64,000 bases of DNA from Zhengitettix transpicula. Lineage: Eukaryota; Arthropoda; Insecta; Orthoptera; Tetrigidae. Below, piece by piece: positions 1 through 13,480 of the stretch. The stretch is from contig CM073596.1 in NCBI GenBank assembly GCA_037074705.1, forward strand, positions 26,696,001-26,760,000, read 5' to 3'. The stretch's first letter is position 1. The number at the start of each line of letters is the position of its first letter. Under the pieces are notes generated by a model. It saw nothing but the letters and a program-made list of their open reading frames with translations, was not told the DNA's origin and made no database searches. The position numbers and the translations under genes were made by a program.

Positions 1-191
1 AAAATGATGGTAAAATCAGTACTTAATATTTTTTAATCATTATTATTTAATAGATTTTTAATGTGCTTAAACTAGCGAAATATTTCAAGCGAGACTCTTG
101 AAATATTTTGGTTATATGTGTGTATCAATATAATTTTACCTATTTGACTTGTAAAGGATGAGTACCCGTGCAACGCTGGGCATCCAGCTAG
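1..191 (+). mobile_element. 3' end of a Helitron-like element
   Basis: The stretch ends in GGGCATCCAGCTAG followed by T. The same ending, with small changes, closes the elements ending at 13480, 23271 and 37658, so it is a family terminus. CTAG before a T is the usual 3' end of Helitron rolling-circle transposons, and the short GC-rich segment before it (CCCGTGCAACGCTGGG) could form the small hairpin expected there. The 5' part lies outside the window or is unrecognisable, and no Rep/helicase coding was seen. The family assignment is inferred from termini only. Confidence 0.5.
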
Positions 192-1500
192 TTTCAAATA
201 ATTGTCCTTCATTCCACCGTTGACTTGACGGACCGACACGAATTACCGTCTTGACATTTAGACGTCTCCTATTTCCCTGAATTGATCTTATTTATTCATA
301 GCATTCAAAAAGAAATTCGATTAAAACACGAAAGGGTGGAAACTGTGCCGTCACTATTGTGAGTTAGCACTCAATGGATGCAGAAAGTACGGTATCCAGA
401 AATATTCCTTTTACCTTTCCAGCGAACTAGACCCAGATAAATATCCACATGATCTCTACGAACTGATTTATTTTCTATCAATGAACATTTATTTCAACGT
501 ATATTTTTTAATACGTGCCAATTCTCTGTATTTTTAATTTATCGTGAATGAACGGTAACGGCGGTTTGATTGTGGAGTCTTGACCACTATGGAACCGGTG
601 AAGGTAGCACCTGCAAACGGTCTTGGAAAATGTTTTGTAGCCGTCTGAGCGGTAGAGTTAGTTTTTTTTTTGTTCAATGACGTGTGGATTCTGATTTCTC
701 GCGACGTAGCGTATCCGCCTCTCCGTGGATTAAGTGAGGATATTAGCATACCTCGCTCTGTGCTGAACTAATCGGAGGCGAGCTAGAAATCCGGGAATGG
801 CTGGTAGTTCCGTAACAAGCGTGAAACGCTCCCCGCTGCCCTCTCCACGAAAATAATTTGTGTCTCGGTCGCCGGGCCTGACAAATTGGCTATAGGTCGG
901 CGGTAATGATTCGATTATCGACCATGACTGTGCAGCGCGCCCGTGTCATTCGCGGCGGCTTTGTCCGAGCCCCGTGTGGCAATATCCAGTTCTTCCTGGA
1001 ACGTTCTGTATCCATGTCATCTCCAAAACCTCGGTGGGCGCTGGTTCGAAGCAGGACCGGGTCTCCACACGGCAAGCCTGGATTACCTACCGAAGAAACA
1101 CTTCTGTATTGACGAAATCCATCCCTATTAGGCTGAATAAAACAGACTGTTTCCTCCGGTGTATTTGACATGTGACAAATTATCAATTAAATTAATAATA
1201 TTGTTTCAAGTACCTGAAAATTTTTGATTTCAGTTCTCGCTCACTGAAAACAAGAAACGGCATAATAATAATCATGAGACTGAAAGTGTTATAAAGCTGG
1301 TAATTTCTTGGTGCACTTTAATTAATATATTGTTGCAATAAATTCTGAATAATATGAAAACCTATAATTTGTAGACTTTAGAATCTGGGAATGTGTGTGG
1401 GAAATTGTTTTTAGTACATTCTGTTCGCTGGTACTTGGTTCAATGACATTCGTCTTCATCCCTAAACAAATACTTAATATAACACTTTTAAAATGAAAAT
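192..1500. other. Unassigned non-coding stretch
   Basis: No gene, RNA or repeat that I can recognise. A GC-richer patch at about 740-1110 stands out from the AT-rich surroundings. Short open frames there overlap on both strands, have no recognisable domain and are not supported by splice signals. Probably intron or old repeat. Confidence 0.4.
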
Positions 1501-2410
1501 AAGCAGGGATGCAGTCTTTCACCGATACTTTTTAATATTTATTCAGATCAGGCACTTAATTTATGGTACAAAAAATGTTCTAGAATGGGCATTACTATAG
1601 GAGATACGATACTACATTCATTGTTGTTCGCCGACGATCAGGTAATATTTGCAGGAGATGAAGAGGACATGACATACATGATAAATAAGCTCATGGAAAT
1701 ATGTAAAAAATGAGGACTGAACATAAATTTACAGATGACAGAATACATTTGTTTAGGAAAAGATGTAGAAGACATAACACTCGAAACAGGAAAAATAAAA
1801 AATTGTGAATTTTTAAATACTTTGGAGTCAATAATTACAAATGTAGGAACATGTAAAAGAGATATACAAACTAAAATTACAATGGCAAAGAATGATTCAA
1901 GATTTTACACGGAATAATTTGGAATAAAAATTTAACAAAGGAAACTAAAATCAAAATTTATAAGAGCATAATACAGAACATTCTATGTTATGGAAGTGAA
2001 ACTTGGCCCCTGACAGAATTACAAAATTAGAACAGTAGAATTCGCTTATCTGAGGAGAAGTCTTCAAAAAACAAGACGGGATAAAATTAGAAATGAGATC
2101 TTTTGGAAAGAAATGAACGTAACCACGTCTGTCGTTAAAAGGATTGAAAATAAAACCCTTAAATGGTATGGTCACGTACAAAGAATGGAAAATGGAAGAA
2201 GGCCAAAAGAAATATACCAATGGTCACCTCCTGGAAAAAATAAACTGGGCAGACCCAGATTAAAGTGGAAAAACCATGTGAAAACCATAATGGAGGATAG
2301 GAATTTGGAAGAGGGAGATTGGAACGACAGACAGAAATGGAAATTGAAGTCGGCAAACCTATAAAAGGGGGAAAAGCCGAAGATGAAGAAGAAAATGAAT
2401 ATTTAAAAGT
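1501..2410 (+). pseudogene. Non-LTR retrotransposon reverse transcriptase relic, copy 1
   Basis: Decayed 3' part of a LINE-type polyprotein. It opens at the conserved QGCSLSP-like block (about 1503-1530), followed by NIYSDQALNLWYKKC and the catalytic FADDQ motif (about 1627-1641, the insect equivalent of YADD). Stop codons and frameshifts follow. The C-terminal tail is open at 2113-2364 and carries NKTLKWYGHVQRM and SPPGKNKLGRPRLKWK, a conserved ending of insect endonuclease/reverse transcriptases. The last coding residues run into GGGGAAAAGCCGAAGATGAA and an A-rich tail. Copy 2 at 62533-63715 on the other strand has about 115 bp more on its 5' side, so copy 1 is 5'-truncated. It is not functional. 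Confidence 0.85.
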
Positions 2411-5400
2411 AATTCATTACGTAAGACGTGACAGTGTCGCACAGCTTTATTTAACTTCTGAAATTAATTTCGTTTGCCAAATTTACACAAATATTGGTAT
2501 TAGACAATATATTCGCAATGCCATGTGTCCTGGTACGACATTGTGGGCGTCGTCCCGCGATGTCCAGCGTCGAAACTCTCAACTTAGACGGTAGCAACCC
2601 GCATTCATCTTATGTTCAACAACCGATGATCGTGTTTTCCCGTAGGTCCGTCATCAAAACTGTTCACGGTCTCTCCAATATTGTAACTCTCAGGGTTCAA
2701 TGTTTATGTAATACTGCTTCTCCATACGATACAAAAGTTTCAAAAACAGTAACCTCTCTTCAACTATGCGCACGTGATTCCTTGCATCTTCTGTCAGAAA
2801 GTCCGCGTATCTATTAAGTTAACCTCAGAAAAGGAAACCTACACTGATCTGAGAAAATAATTATTAAATATTAAGTCATAAATATTCATATGGTTTGCAA
2901 AAACTACTCGACGTAAAAGAATATTTTTTTTAAAAAGAAAATAGTCATAAATGAATCAGCGTTTACAGTTCTCTTCCAATAAGTATAATTTTATGAGATA
3001 TTTAAAACTGAATCATTGACAATAAATCTAATGACGGAATTTTGAAGGCTCAGTGTTGATGGTGTCGTCATGCGTTATTCAGCGCCGCAACTCCCGGCTT
3101 GAACTGAAAGTACGCATACTATGTAATTATTTAAAAGGTTGTATTATCGTTTCCCTATTATATATATAAATATATAATCACTCCAGACTTCATTTAATTT
3201 CTTTCATAAATCTTGTAGATGCCTGTAGAAAGAAACGTTTTTTTTTATTTATGTAGAGAACTTAAGTCATAAATTATTGCCTATTGATATCCGATAAGAA
3301 AACGGGCGTTATCTGGGAGACTGTATAGGAGTAACGTCTAACGTAAGTAGCAAGGAAAATTTAGAGCCTTGCGACGACAAAGAGAGAATAATAAGAATAC
3401 CACGCCGCAGCTCTTATTTCTTGCAATCACTAAGGCGTGATCGAGAGCAACCATTGTTTCACAACTGTCTACCTTTCCGGGTAGAAAAAAATGTCAGGTC
3501 GGCGACAAGGTACGAACCTAACCGTACTGTAGGTGAATAATGGACCAGAATCAAAGATTGAAGTCTTGACCGGTGTAGTTGTTCAATAATACTAACTAAT
3601 AACTATTTAATGGACCAGAATGCTAGTACTCTGTGTAATAGCCGCATTCTCGTTCTGAAAATAATTTAAGGCGCAGAATTTTCAAGTGGCGCAAGAAAGA
3701 AATATAAAGAATAAAACACGTCCAAACTAAAACTTTATATTTTAGGAATAAGTAATGTACTGGTATTTCGAAAAGTATTAACAATCCATCGGACACTTGC
3801 TGTGAACCTCAGAAATGCACTTCTGCATGATGGGTGTTTCGGGTGAGAAATATATTTATTTAAAAAATACTTAATTTAATTTATTATGTTTTTACTTAAT
3901 CTATAAAACTTCCCAAACAATGTTAATAACATTAGCTCAATCTACATTTGTCTTCCGTTTCTAACCACACCCTCGAGTTTATTTCGAGCATGACTTGTGG
4001 GATTCTGGTCGAGACAATTTAAACGGCTTGAAAGAACTCCCATGCCCCCTGTAGTACAACAGAATTGCTTTAATATTATTCATTTCATTCTGTACGTAAA
4101 ATATACGTTTTGTTCCAAAGTCGTTAACACGTTGATCTCCTTACACGTTAAGAACAGTTCTCGTTCAAGAATGTATAAACTTCTATTGATCTCCTTGCGC
4201 CCTCCTGAACCCCGTTGGGAATTATTGGTCTAGGCCACATAGTAAATAATATGAAATTACGCATACAAGGAAATTCGCTTACCTGTTTAAAGTTTCGCTT
4301 CCCATTATCAAAGTTCTATTATTTATTAATATTTTTCCAATCTTCGACCTGAATTTGTTCCGCATATCCAAAATCTTTCTTCTATATAATTTTCCCCTCT
4401 GTGTTTCCTCTCCCAATTTTACTCATATTGATGTTATGGAAACTGCGATTTTAAAATAAGATTTCATAAAATTCAAATTTGAAAAAAGTGTCGCTTTCAC
4501 AGTTTTTGGTATCTAGCTTAATTTTAGGAATAATTACGTGGTTTTGGGGTATAGGAAACCGATTGGCTGACTCCAGATGTACTTTTGGTATGTAGGAAGG
4601 AACCAGAAGGCCAAGATGCGGTTTTTTTAATATTGTGCGCAAATAACTATTGAACAGGTAACGGCTGGGAATGTTACTAGATTATTGAGGGAAGATATTT
4701 ACGGACGTTGTGAAGCGAATAAGAATTTTATGGCTAAAATTAGTGATCGGAATACCCACATGATAAACTACCTGGGCGTTTTTATACGCGGGGCAGTAAT
4801 CACGAAAGACCAAGCAAACTGGATTGCAGCAGGCCAATGTAGCGATGAATGGAGAAAAAAAAGAAAACAGTTGGCAGGATGTAACTGCGGGGAAAGTGTA
4901 AACGAGGAATGGGCGGCCATTAATTTTTCGTTTGTCTTTACCGCAGGCGTGTACGTATCTAGGGTGTTCCCTGGCCAAGATGACTGGCTTCGGAAGCTGC
5001 CAGAGGACGTCACTTTAATTAGTGCAGGCCGCCCCCCTTGCCATGTGTGGTTGCTCGCCTTCGCCTTGCTTTTAATTTTCCACAGCTGACGTCGGCATTC
5101 CTGGTAAATAAATACCGACGTATTACAATGTGACAGCTTACCATTTATACGGCGCAGGAACAGGTTATAAATGTCCCTCTTCGCACGCAATGCAGTTCCA
5201 GTTAAGTGTCCATTCATTTTGTATTCTTAATACAATTCTGTAGCATTTCCTTATAAGTAATTACGAACACGTGTTATTCTCTTATTGGTAGATATAAAAT
5301 GGTCTCCGTTCTGGATTATTTTGGAACATAAGTGTAATATATAAATGATTTATTTTTATGTTGCTGACATTCGCACATCACAGCAGACTAGATATGGATC

Positions 5401-8400
5401 CGCTCACAGGGAATTAGCCAACATGTTAACTAAAGCTCCACACGGAGTCATGGGAGGGTCGTTCGGAATGTCCTCGGCCTAACTCAGAGGTGACGCTAGG
5501 AGGGTTAAACGGCAATTCGCAGTTCGATAAATGTGTAAGTAGAGAATTAAACTAGTATAGGTGTTTTGTGAAATATGGATTAGATTATTAAATTCGTTAT
5601 AAAAGGTTTAAACCTTACAGCTATAAAATACGTGTTGGGTTCAACAGTAAATGAATTTAAGTTACGGTCAAACTACCAGTTCAGGAAACGCAACAACCGC
5701 TCCGACCACAAAAAAGTCGTAGGAATCATCACTGCTGTAATGAAATATTACCGATTGAAGGTAACTGGAGAAATTTTTTGCCACGAAGTAAAACTAAAAC
5801 CAACATAATTTTTTATTCGTATTTGACCGATTCCTAATTAGTGTAGCGAGTGAGTTACAAGTAGCCAGATCATTTATTTGTTAATATTAATACCTAACGC
5901 CGTTTGGGAAGTTGTTGAAATTAATTAAATCATATGGATGTATAATGACTGGGTCAGCCCTTCAAGGATAGAATTAAGCTAGTGGGTCACATTTGGACTG
6001 AGAGTGGTCAAACAAGCAAGCAAGCGTGTGTGCCAGTGAAAGTCTTTGGTGTGGTTCCTCTGCCAAGGTGACCCAAGCCGTGAGCCGCGGGCGAGGCGTG
6101 GCCGCCATTTGAATACCGGCCTGGTTTTTGCCCACAGCTCCGCCATCAATAGCCTCTTCTTCGCTCTGATCTTTTAAAACTTCCGTACTCCTCCACAATG
6201 TACCACCACTCATTGATGAGCACGCATTTTATAAATCTTAATTTGCATCGGTGCAACAAACTCCTCCATGCTTTGCGCAGTGGCCCACCGCAGTGCAGCG
6301 TCAGTAAAAAAAAAATTATCAGACTGAGAGAAGTGATGCGTTTTGTGAGGAGGAAAAATATGCACCAAGAATCCGGGACGCATAGAATAATAAGGTAGAC
6401 TAAAGTGAGTGAAACTTCAGGCACGCGACGAGTGTTCCAGTTGAGCGAACGCAAAGAGGAGGGAAGGAAAGCGGAGCGTCTACCTGCTTGGCCGGGGTGC
6501 CATTGTTCGGTGCTTTGAGTTGACCCCAGCGATGTCAAAGTAATTGGAGGCTAGACCCCCAAAGCACGTGCTTCTGCGCTATTATTCATCCAGAAACTCG
6601 GGGGCAGCGAGGATGTCAGGTGAGCGGCCGTAATTGGACTAACTCTCCTTCCGAAGGCCGCGGATTCAGTACTAATATTGAATCATATTCCATATGCTTC
6701 AAGAGCATGTAATGATTCAGCAACTGTGCACGAATAATAACACAGAATTTAAAAATTATGCTTTATTATTATTTATATCCTTTACATAATTATACAGCTT
6801 CATATAAACTTTCTTGAATTCTTTCAATTTGAGTCATATTCATTACTCGAAAATTTGACAATTTTTTTTTCTGAATGTAATGATAATGAATCTTAAAAAG
6901 GGAGATTTTATTCAGAATTAAATTTATTCACATTGGACGTAGAACTTTTATGGTCCTGTTTGTTTTGATCCCACCCGAGGTACGAAATGTGTCTTCGGAT
7001 AAATATTAAAACTGTGAATCTACTGTGAAGTGATTTTAGTTATATTGTACTGTGAGAATTTTTTGTACTAGCTTAATATTCGTAGGATTTTTAGTTGTAA
7101 TTTCATGTAATGACATATATTATTTCCCTAATTAGGGACTTAATAAAAAATTTAAAAAATCTAATCGAACTCTGTCGGACTGCGAAAACTGGTTGACAGT
7201 TTCATCATACGCATCATACTGTCCTAATAATAATCCATTGTTGTCGAGGTCATTTTCTATTACGTTACCAACAAAATAATCCATTACCTTTTGTAGAATA
7301 GACAAGATACGTTTCATTTTATGAACACTGACAAAACATTTTTCTCTCCCATGTTCTTCACTGGTGTTGTAAAGCTGTTCGCGGGATTACAAAAATGTGT
7401 AAATGGACAAAAATGATACAAAAATAAAATTCTAAGGTTTAAATACGTACTCAGAGACGATGAAAGACCGCAACTAAGTACTTATGTCTGATGATTCCAA
7501 ATAAGGTGGTCGCTTCTTTTTGAATCCTTAAAAGGCGCTAACGACGGCATTACTGGTCGTTGTAGTTTTGCTAAGGTTCTCTTAGGCTGATAATTAGTTA
7601 GGTCGCCGATGTAGCGGTGGCAAGTGTGGCTCCACAGGGGAGAGGCCATCCATTGAGGCTGTCTGGAAGATTAGATCAGGCCTCAGCGAGGGGCAGATTG
7701 CCTGGCTAGCTCGGTGCTAATTGATACCGTGTACCAACCTGTGACCTCCCCGCCCGACGACGTTCCAATACTCTTGCGTAGGCACCAACACCTGGCCTCA
7801 CCTCACCTAAATTCTGCCCATTGCCTCGACGGACCGCATTGAGGAACACGTTCCAGTAATCATGGAGACAGCGGATCACCGCCAGTTCAAGTAGAAGTGA
7901 AAGGTTCTCCGCATTATATTGGATTATTGCACAAGGTGTACGCGAGGATGGAGTGAGATAACTTGAGGGGGTTAAAGATTTTCCGTAAGAAGAAAAACCT
8001 GTTAGGATCGAACGTTGACCGTGGGTTATGGAAGATTGCATGTTTGAAAATTGGCTCCACATGCGCTATGGAAAATTTTGGTGTGATATATTTTTGTATT
8101 GGCAATTGGATTGTTCAAAATTTTAACTGCAACTCCCAGAAGTACCCGACCTAACAAAGAAATCAAATTTGGGAAAATACATTGTAATAAAAATTATTAT
8201 AACTACACATGGCTGTGGCTAAATAAGAAGAACTATTACGTGAAAAACTACAAACAATTTTATTAACAATTTTAAATACACAATAATATTTGGGATCTCA
8301 GGGTCTTTATCTGGGTTTGATAAATGGGTGAATTTTATACAATCAAATTACATTTAGCTTTTATGGAAGTTAATGCGTCTGAAACATAGACGAACTTTGT

Positions 8401-9134
8401 TGTGGAAGAAAATAACACTACAGATTGAATTTAAAAGTAATAATTAAATAATTAAAATTAAAGAACTAAATAATTAAAGAACGATCTGACATATCTTTTA
8501 AAAGTGGTTTACAATATGATTATAAAGTTTTTCTACTTACGGCCGCCCAGGTCTCGTTTTAGGTTTTTCGTGCACAAGATTTCGGGATATCACTGATTCT
8601 AGTATTCACAGACTCTAAATGTCAACAATTCTAATTGGCGTAGTTTCTCGATGCTTTGCTGCAACCTGGATTTGCAGATCTCGTGTAGTTTTAGTTGGAT
8701 TTGGTCTATGGCCAGCAAGTTGAATTTCCGCTCTGCCACCGATTACGACGTTAATTTCAATCTCTCCTTCCCTCCTGAAGATTGTTTTACTTTTTCAATA
8801 TTTCAGAGCATGTTTGTAACTCCTATCAAACTGTTCTATTTGCGGCTGCACATTCCTGACTCTATTACTTTTGTACAAAAAACTTTGCTGGTCCTTATGC
8901 CTCGCCGTTCATTGCCTGACCCAAGATTGCTTTCGAACTGTTTGCTGTCCGCTGCCCAACTGAATTTCCTCGTCTCGTAGATTTTGAGCGCGTAGAACCT
9001 CAACCGATTGACAACAATACATTCTTTGCGTCGCCGCCTTGTTGCGGTGTCCGCTTTATCCACTAATAATGAGTCCTCTACAATCCAACTTTCCAATTAT
9101 AACAATGTCTTAATTACTAATTACTACAACATCT
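2411..9134. other. Unassigned AT-rich stretch with GC-richer islands
   Basis: No gene found in 6.7 kb. Open frames such as 4685-5089 (+) and 4768-5217 (-) overlap one another on opposite strands and resemble no family I know. GC-richer, CpG-containing islands lie at about 4880-5080, 6000-6560 and 7540-7880. They do not read as exons with convincing splice sites and could be old repeats or regulatory sequence. The rest is AT-rich and featureless to the eye. Confidence 0.35.
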
Positions 9135-9300
9135 TTATTTCTCAACGCAGTCTCCTTCTATCTCGACACACTCTTCCCAGCGATCTTCAATAGCTTCGAT
9201 ATTCTGTTTAAAGTGAGAATCATCGAGCTCCTCATAATATACATCACAAGCAGACTTCATTTCTTCAACAACCCGCCACGTATACGTCAGCTCGGGTACA
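9135..9300 (-). pseudogene. Mariner-type transposase, C-terminal fragment
   Basis: Read on the minus strand, about 50 codons end at a stop at 9135-9137. The last residues are EDRWEECVEIEGDCVEK. Mariner transposases typically end in a helix of this form, with a W or Y before a CI/CV pair and a final YVEK. The preceding YYEELDDSHFKQNIEAI also fits the family C-terminus. The catalytic DD(34)D core is absent, and sequence beyond about 9300 no longer resembles transposase. It is an orphan tail left by deletion or decay. The family assignment rests on this short block only. Confidence 0.45.
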
Positions 9301-9839
9301 TCTGGGACTACCCTCGTATTAGATCATCTAGTTGGGTTAAGCCCTTCGACCATAGGTAAAAAATGAATTCCCCCAAGACTTTCATTTACGATTCCAAAAA
9401 TACCAAGGCTTGCTGAATCCGTTCTGAAAGTGTAGATGGGGGATATTTTAATCCTTTATTTGTTTGTTGGGTGTTGTCTTGATCACTGGAACCGCGTGGA
9501 ATCGTAATTATTGAACATGGACTCGGTGCTTAATCAGTACCCTTTGGGTTGTCACGTTCAAGAATCTGAGTAACATCGCTCTTATGGTCTTTTCTTGAAA
9601 ATCTATTTGTATCGTCATTAATTTTGCAGTTTCGGAAAATTCTTCCAAACAAGTACTTGTTGAATAATACTCACGCGTAGTTGAATACCTTGTGCTCCAG
9701 ATCTGATATAGGCCTCAAACGTGGAAATATGTGACTATAATAACAGGAGTCCTCGAGCAATACGTAACCATTTATAATGGTATCGGTAATTGCTACTATT
9801 GGAGAGTTGTTCAACGTCGTAACTCGCGTTGGATAAGTG

Positions 9840-10035
9840 TTTGAGGCGCTTTATCTGGGTTGGTAAGGTATTGCCGATAATTGGTGTTCTCGGCGATAGA
9901 AGACTTGCGGTTAAAGTTCAGCGGCTTTATTACGGCGAGAATAATGAGACGCCGTCCACGCCCAACCCAGGGTCTGAACCCGGAACCTGATGGCCGTTAC
10001 GCAGACCGCTAACCGAGAGAGGTCAAGCCTAATTC
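9840..10035 (-). repeat. tRNA-derived SINE-like sequence
   Basis: On the minus strand the stretch contains CTCGGTTAGCGGTCTGCG, which resembles a polymerase III A-box region, then about 25 nt later CCGGGTTCAGACCCTGG, a good B-box inside a short T-arm-like stem. The order and spacing are those of a tRNA head. No complete cloverleaf can be drawn, so it is not a tRNA gene. The downstream part (9840-9950) would be the SINE body. No second full copy was found in the window, so its repetitive nature is inferred. Confidence 0.45.
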
Positions 10036-12342
10036 CCCCTTCTGCGTCCCAAAGAAAGCAATAAATTTAACGACCCGACACACCTTGGAGTGTATGAACG
10101 TGTTTTCTAATCTGACTCTTCATTTTGCAAAGTCATGCAACGGAGCTGCATCATAAATTTTCGCTCGACTCATCAGTAATGGAAATTAATTTTAAGAAAC
10201 GAAGAAGGTAGTTTTGTGAATTCAGAAAATGAAATAAGTAAAAAATATGAAAACGGCCCGTTTACTCTGTGTCGATTTGTTAGACCTCCAATTACTAAAA
10301 AAGGTTGATAATAGTTGTAAATTATTCCAATAAATCATTTATAACGTAATGAGAAAATATCGGAAAACGTCAATTTTACTGACTGAAAATTGTCTGGATT
10401 TGTGTCCTTGTAGCATTAAGGCGGAAATAACGATTCAGTTGTATTTGCAGTTTATGTTGATATTTAAGATGGAGATGTTCATTCGGTCTAAGCGATAATC
10501 CATCAATTTGTTGTATAGAAGTTTCTCTATCCTCCATTTTAATACCGTTTTGTACCCGTTTTCTTTAATAACTGTTAACGCCTTAATCGTGTTGTTTGTT
10601 TGATCTGCAGACAACTTCTTACCTATTGTGGCGGTATTTATATAAATTGAGAGTTAAATTATAAACAAATAAGATTTTATCAGAAAATTATTTTAAATTA
10701 AAATTACAAATGTTTAACAAATTAATTCAAACATCTTTTATGGATGAAAAGTGCTAATCATCGTTTTGTAAGGAAAAAAATAACTGCATCTCAGAGTTTT
10801 TATGAAAAATCGCTTTTTTATAAATACTAAAACATAAACATAATTCCATTTCATAAGAAATGCAATGAATTTATAATTGTGGGGATTTCTTACATAAACT
10901 TCCAAATTCTAGTAGAATATTTATTGGCGAATGGTACCTTTTGGTAAATGCGATGCGGCTTCGTCAGCTCCGATATTCGTCCAATGTCGTCCGTTTTCCT
11001 GGTTACATCTGGGGAACATAAACCTTTGGCCCTCTTTTTCTCGATGTGTTATCATAGAGAAGAAATAATTCTAACCACTCAGCTTGTCCTATATGAAGAT
11101 GCCTTTTATACCACGTTTCCCCATAATGGAAAACGTAATCCCTTTTGCCCATGTGGACTATGCGATAAAATAGTTTTTGACCAACTCTGCGTTTCGCGAA
11201 GCATCGCCATAGCCTTTGTAATTAAAACAATTATTTTGAAACGTCTGGAGTATTTACGATGGTGGACATTTTACAATCTAGCGTTAAAGGTCAATTTGTA
11301 ATTTATGTCGGCAAAATAATAACTCGATAGTACCATTTCTTAATATTGCTTCGATACGAAATTGTGCGAGGGGAATTAAAAAGTCTATGTATTGTGAATT
11401 TCCATTTATTAAGTTTAAAAATAGTTTTAATACAACTACTGTCAATAGAGAAGTGAATACTTGGAAATGGTCTTTGCTTTAAATTATAACTGCTTTGAAG
11501 TGGTTTTAAAATGTTTGTATAAGCGGTGGTTAAAGTTAAAATGGTTTCAAATGATGTAGTTAAAACGAGTGTATCTTTTTTCAAATCATACAAGTTTTGG
11601 AAATGGTATGAAGACGCGTTGGCCCCTAGATGAGCCGCACTTCGACTTCCTACGTACTCCGGCGTTCAGCGGGTGATCTCCACAACTCCGCAGGGGCTCG
11701 GCTGTAATAAATGTCTGGAATTCAGGCGTAAAACGCTGTGATAATGTCTGCGCAAGTAGCTGTGTGATATATAGCGCTCTCCTAATTGAACGTTGGGCAA
11801 GTCATTACGAGACGAATGGCTGTTTCAAACGGAGGGTCACGCAGGTCTCCAACCATTTTGAAAATGTATTGCTTCTCGGGTCTACGGAATAGCCTATGCG
11901 AAAGATTGAGTAGCTGCACGTGAACGACAAACGGAGAACTTTGCCGTCAAGTCCAACGGCATTAGCTTACATCTCTTTACAACGTACTTGATTTTGTGAA
12001 GTCATAGATTTATACATTTTTTTTCCAAACTTTATATATTTAATAGATACTATAAACGAGACCGAACCAGAAAGAAATGATAAATTAATGAACTTAGAAT
12101 ACGCTTATCAAACAAAAAGAACCATGGGACCATTGACCTGCCATTAAACTTCCACATCATAAATTATATGTTAATTCCAAGCACATTTTAGACACTTATC
12201 GTATCTTCAACTGGGTTAGTTACCCATTTTAGATAAAAATAGCAATTATGAATCTGGATTAGTTTCTCATTAAGCATAATACATACTCTATAAATATCAA
12301 ATGGACACTGATTTGTTAAGTAATATCTATAATATTCCATCG
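10036..12342. other. Unassigned AT-rich stretch
   Basis: No gene or clear repeat. The open frame at 10948-11301 (+) is AT-rich, has no recognisable domain and no splice context, and is taken as chance. A slightly GC-richer patch lies at 11610-11960. Confidence 0.35.
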
Positions 12343-13480
12343 TCTATATAATAAAAAAGGATGTATATTTGTATGTATGTATTTACGTTAATTACTATAC
12401 AAATTTTAACGCGTGGACAGATTGCAACAAAAATCAGTACACATATTCTTCAAAACTCGAGAAATTGTACTGTGGGGATGAGAAACCCCTAGCATAAAGG
12501 TGGAAAGAAATATAATCAAAAAACATGATCATTGTGTGTTAAATTATGGCGCGCCAAGTTACTATGACGTCACGGGACAGAGAGACGTTACGACGCGACG
12601 AACAATGGAAATAGTTCCTTCTTCCGTAATGAAATATATAGAAATATTTTCCTTGAATAAAAAGAAATATTTTACGATCCTTGTGGAGAATGTAAGTTAA
12701 TTTTCGTGCCGTATTAGTGACTAATATGGCGGCCATTAGTTTATACTGAGGTTGTATGGTGCGCTTTTCGTTATCGATTTGTACAAAATATTTTTTTATA
12801 ACTGTTAATTACTGCCTGGAAGCATGGGAATGTGGCTTGCCGGGGTCGAGCAGCAGACACAAGACAATGGCGGGGTGGGTTGGAAAATCCGCAAGTCCCG
12901 CAAGCAAGGTCAGGGTCGGCCAAGGAAGGGGTAGGTGACCGGGAGAATATGGCCCTAAAATAGATGGAAGAGGGTCACGTGTGCACAAGGACCAACCAGG
13001 AGAGAGGGTTTTGAGGAGGCAGAGAAAGAAGTCTGCGAACAAGAGAGTGGTCGAGGAGATGAATTTGGACCGTCGGTGAGAGTGGTCAGGGAGAATTGAT
13101 CCTGAAAGATTTTGGTTCTGCACGTGGGTCTCCGGTCTTCTGCGAATGCTGATGAGACAGATAGCCGCCAACGGGAGTCGACCCTGTCCGAGCTGCAGAC
13201 CTGGTAAGTCGCGTTCCATGCTTCCGGGTATCGCGTCGGTTTGCCACGAGAAAAACCACGGTTAATCTTGAGAAAGGGAGGGGGTTACATGCATCCCTGG
13301 CAGGCTGGAGAGCTTTTCGTTTTGTATAAATTCTGAGAAAATGAATTATTGTTTTTTTTAATAACTAAATATTGCATTTCCCTTTCCTGCAAGAACAATT
13401 CTTGCAGGTGGCGCCCAACAAATAGTTAATTTAACCGTAAGCTCACCACAGTTGTCACTAATAGCCGGGTATCCAGCTAG
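12343..13480 (+). mobile_element. Helitron-like element, copy A
   Basis: The element starts TCTATATAATAAAAAAGG, passes through a TGTATGTATGTATT stretch and ends GGGTATCCAGCTAG before T. Its first roughly 400 bp match copy B (22527 onward) closely, including GAGAAACCCCTAGCAT, CTATGACGTCACGGG and a fixed GATCCTTG(T/C)GGA block. The two copies then diverge: copy A carries about 620 bp of GC-rich sequence (12803-13420) that copy B lacks. The TC start and CTAG-T end fit Helitrons. The base before TC is G rather than the canonical A, so the 5' limit or the family may be off. No Rep/helicase coding: a non-autonomous copy. Confidence 0.5.
12803..13420 (-). mobile_element. Possible solo LTR nested in Helitron-like copy A
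   Basis: Read on the minus strand this GC-rich insert begins TGTTGGGCGCCACCTGC, a start seen in many insect LTR retrotransposons, and ends GTAATTAACA, giving TGTT...AACA ends. It lies where copy A has sequence missing from the related copy B. A TATA-like ATTTATACAAA lies about 100 bp inside. I could not find a clean 4-6 bp target duplication (ATAAC against AATAG), and no internal coding region is present. The long minus-strand open frame inside (12809-13219) has no known domain and is likely chance. Confidence 0.35.

Noticed and set aside
4685..5217. Overlapping open frames on both strands
   Set aside because: Opposite-strand frames of similar length and no family resemblance.
7132..7317. 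61-codon minus-strand open frame rich in D, N and Q
   Set aside because: Reads protein-like but is AT-rich, matches no family I know and lacks support.
12809..13219. 136-codon minus-strand open frame
   Set aside because: Lies inside the possible LTR, is low in informative residues and shows no domain.
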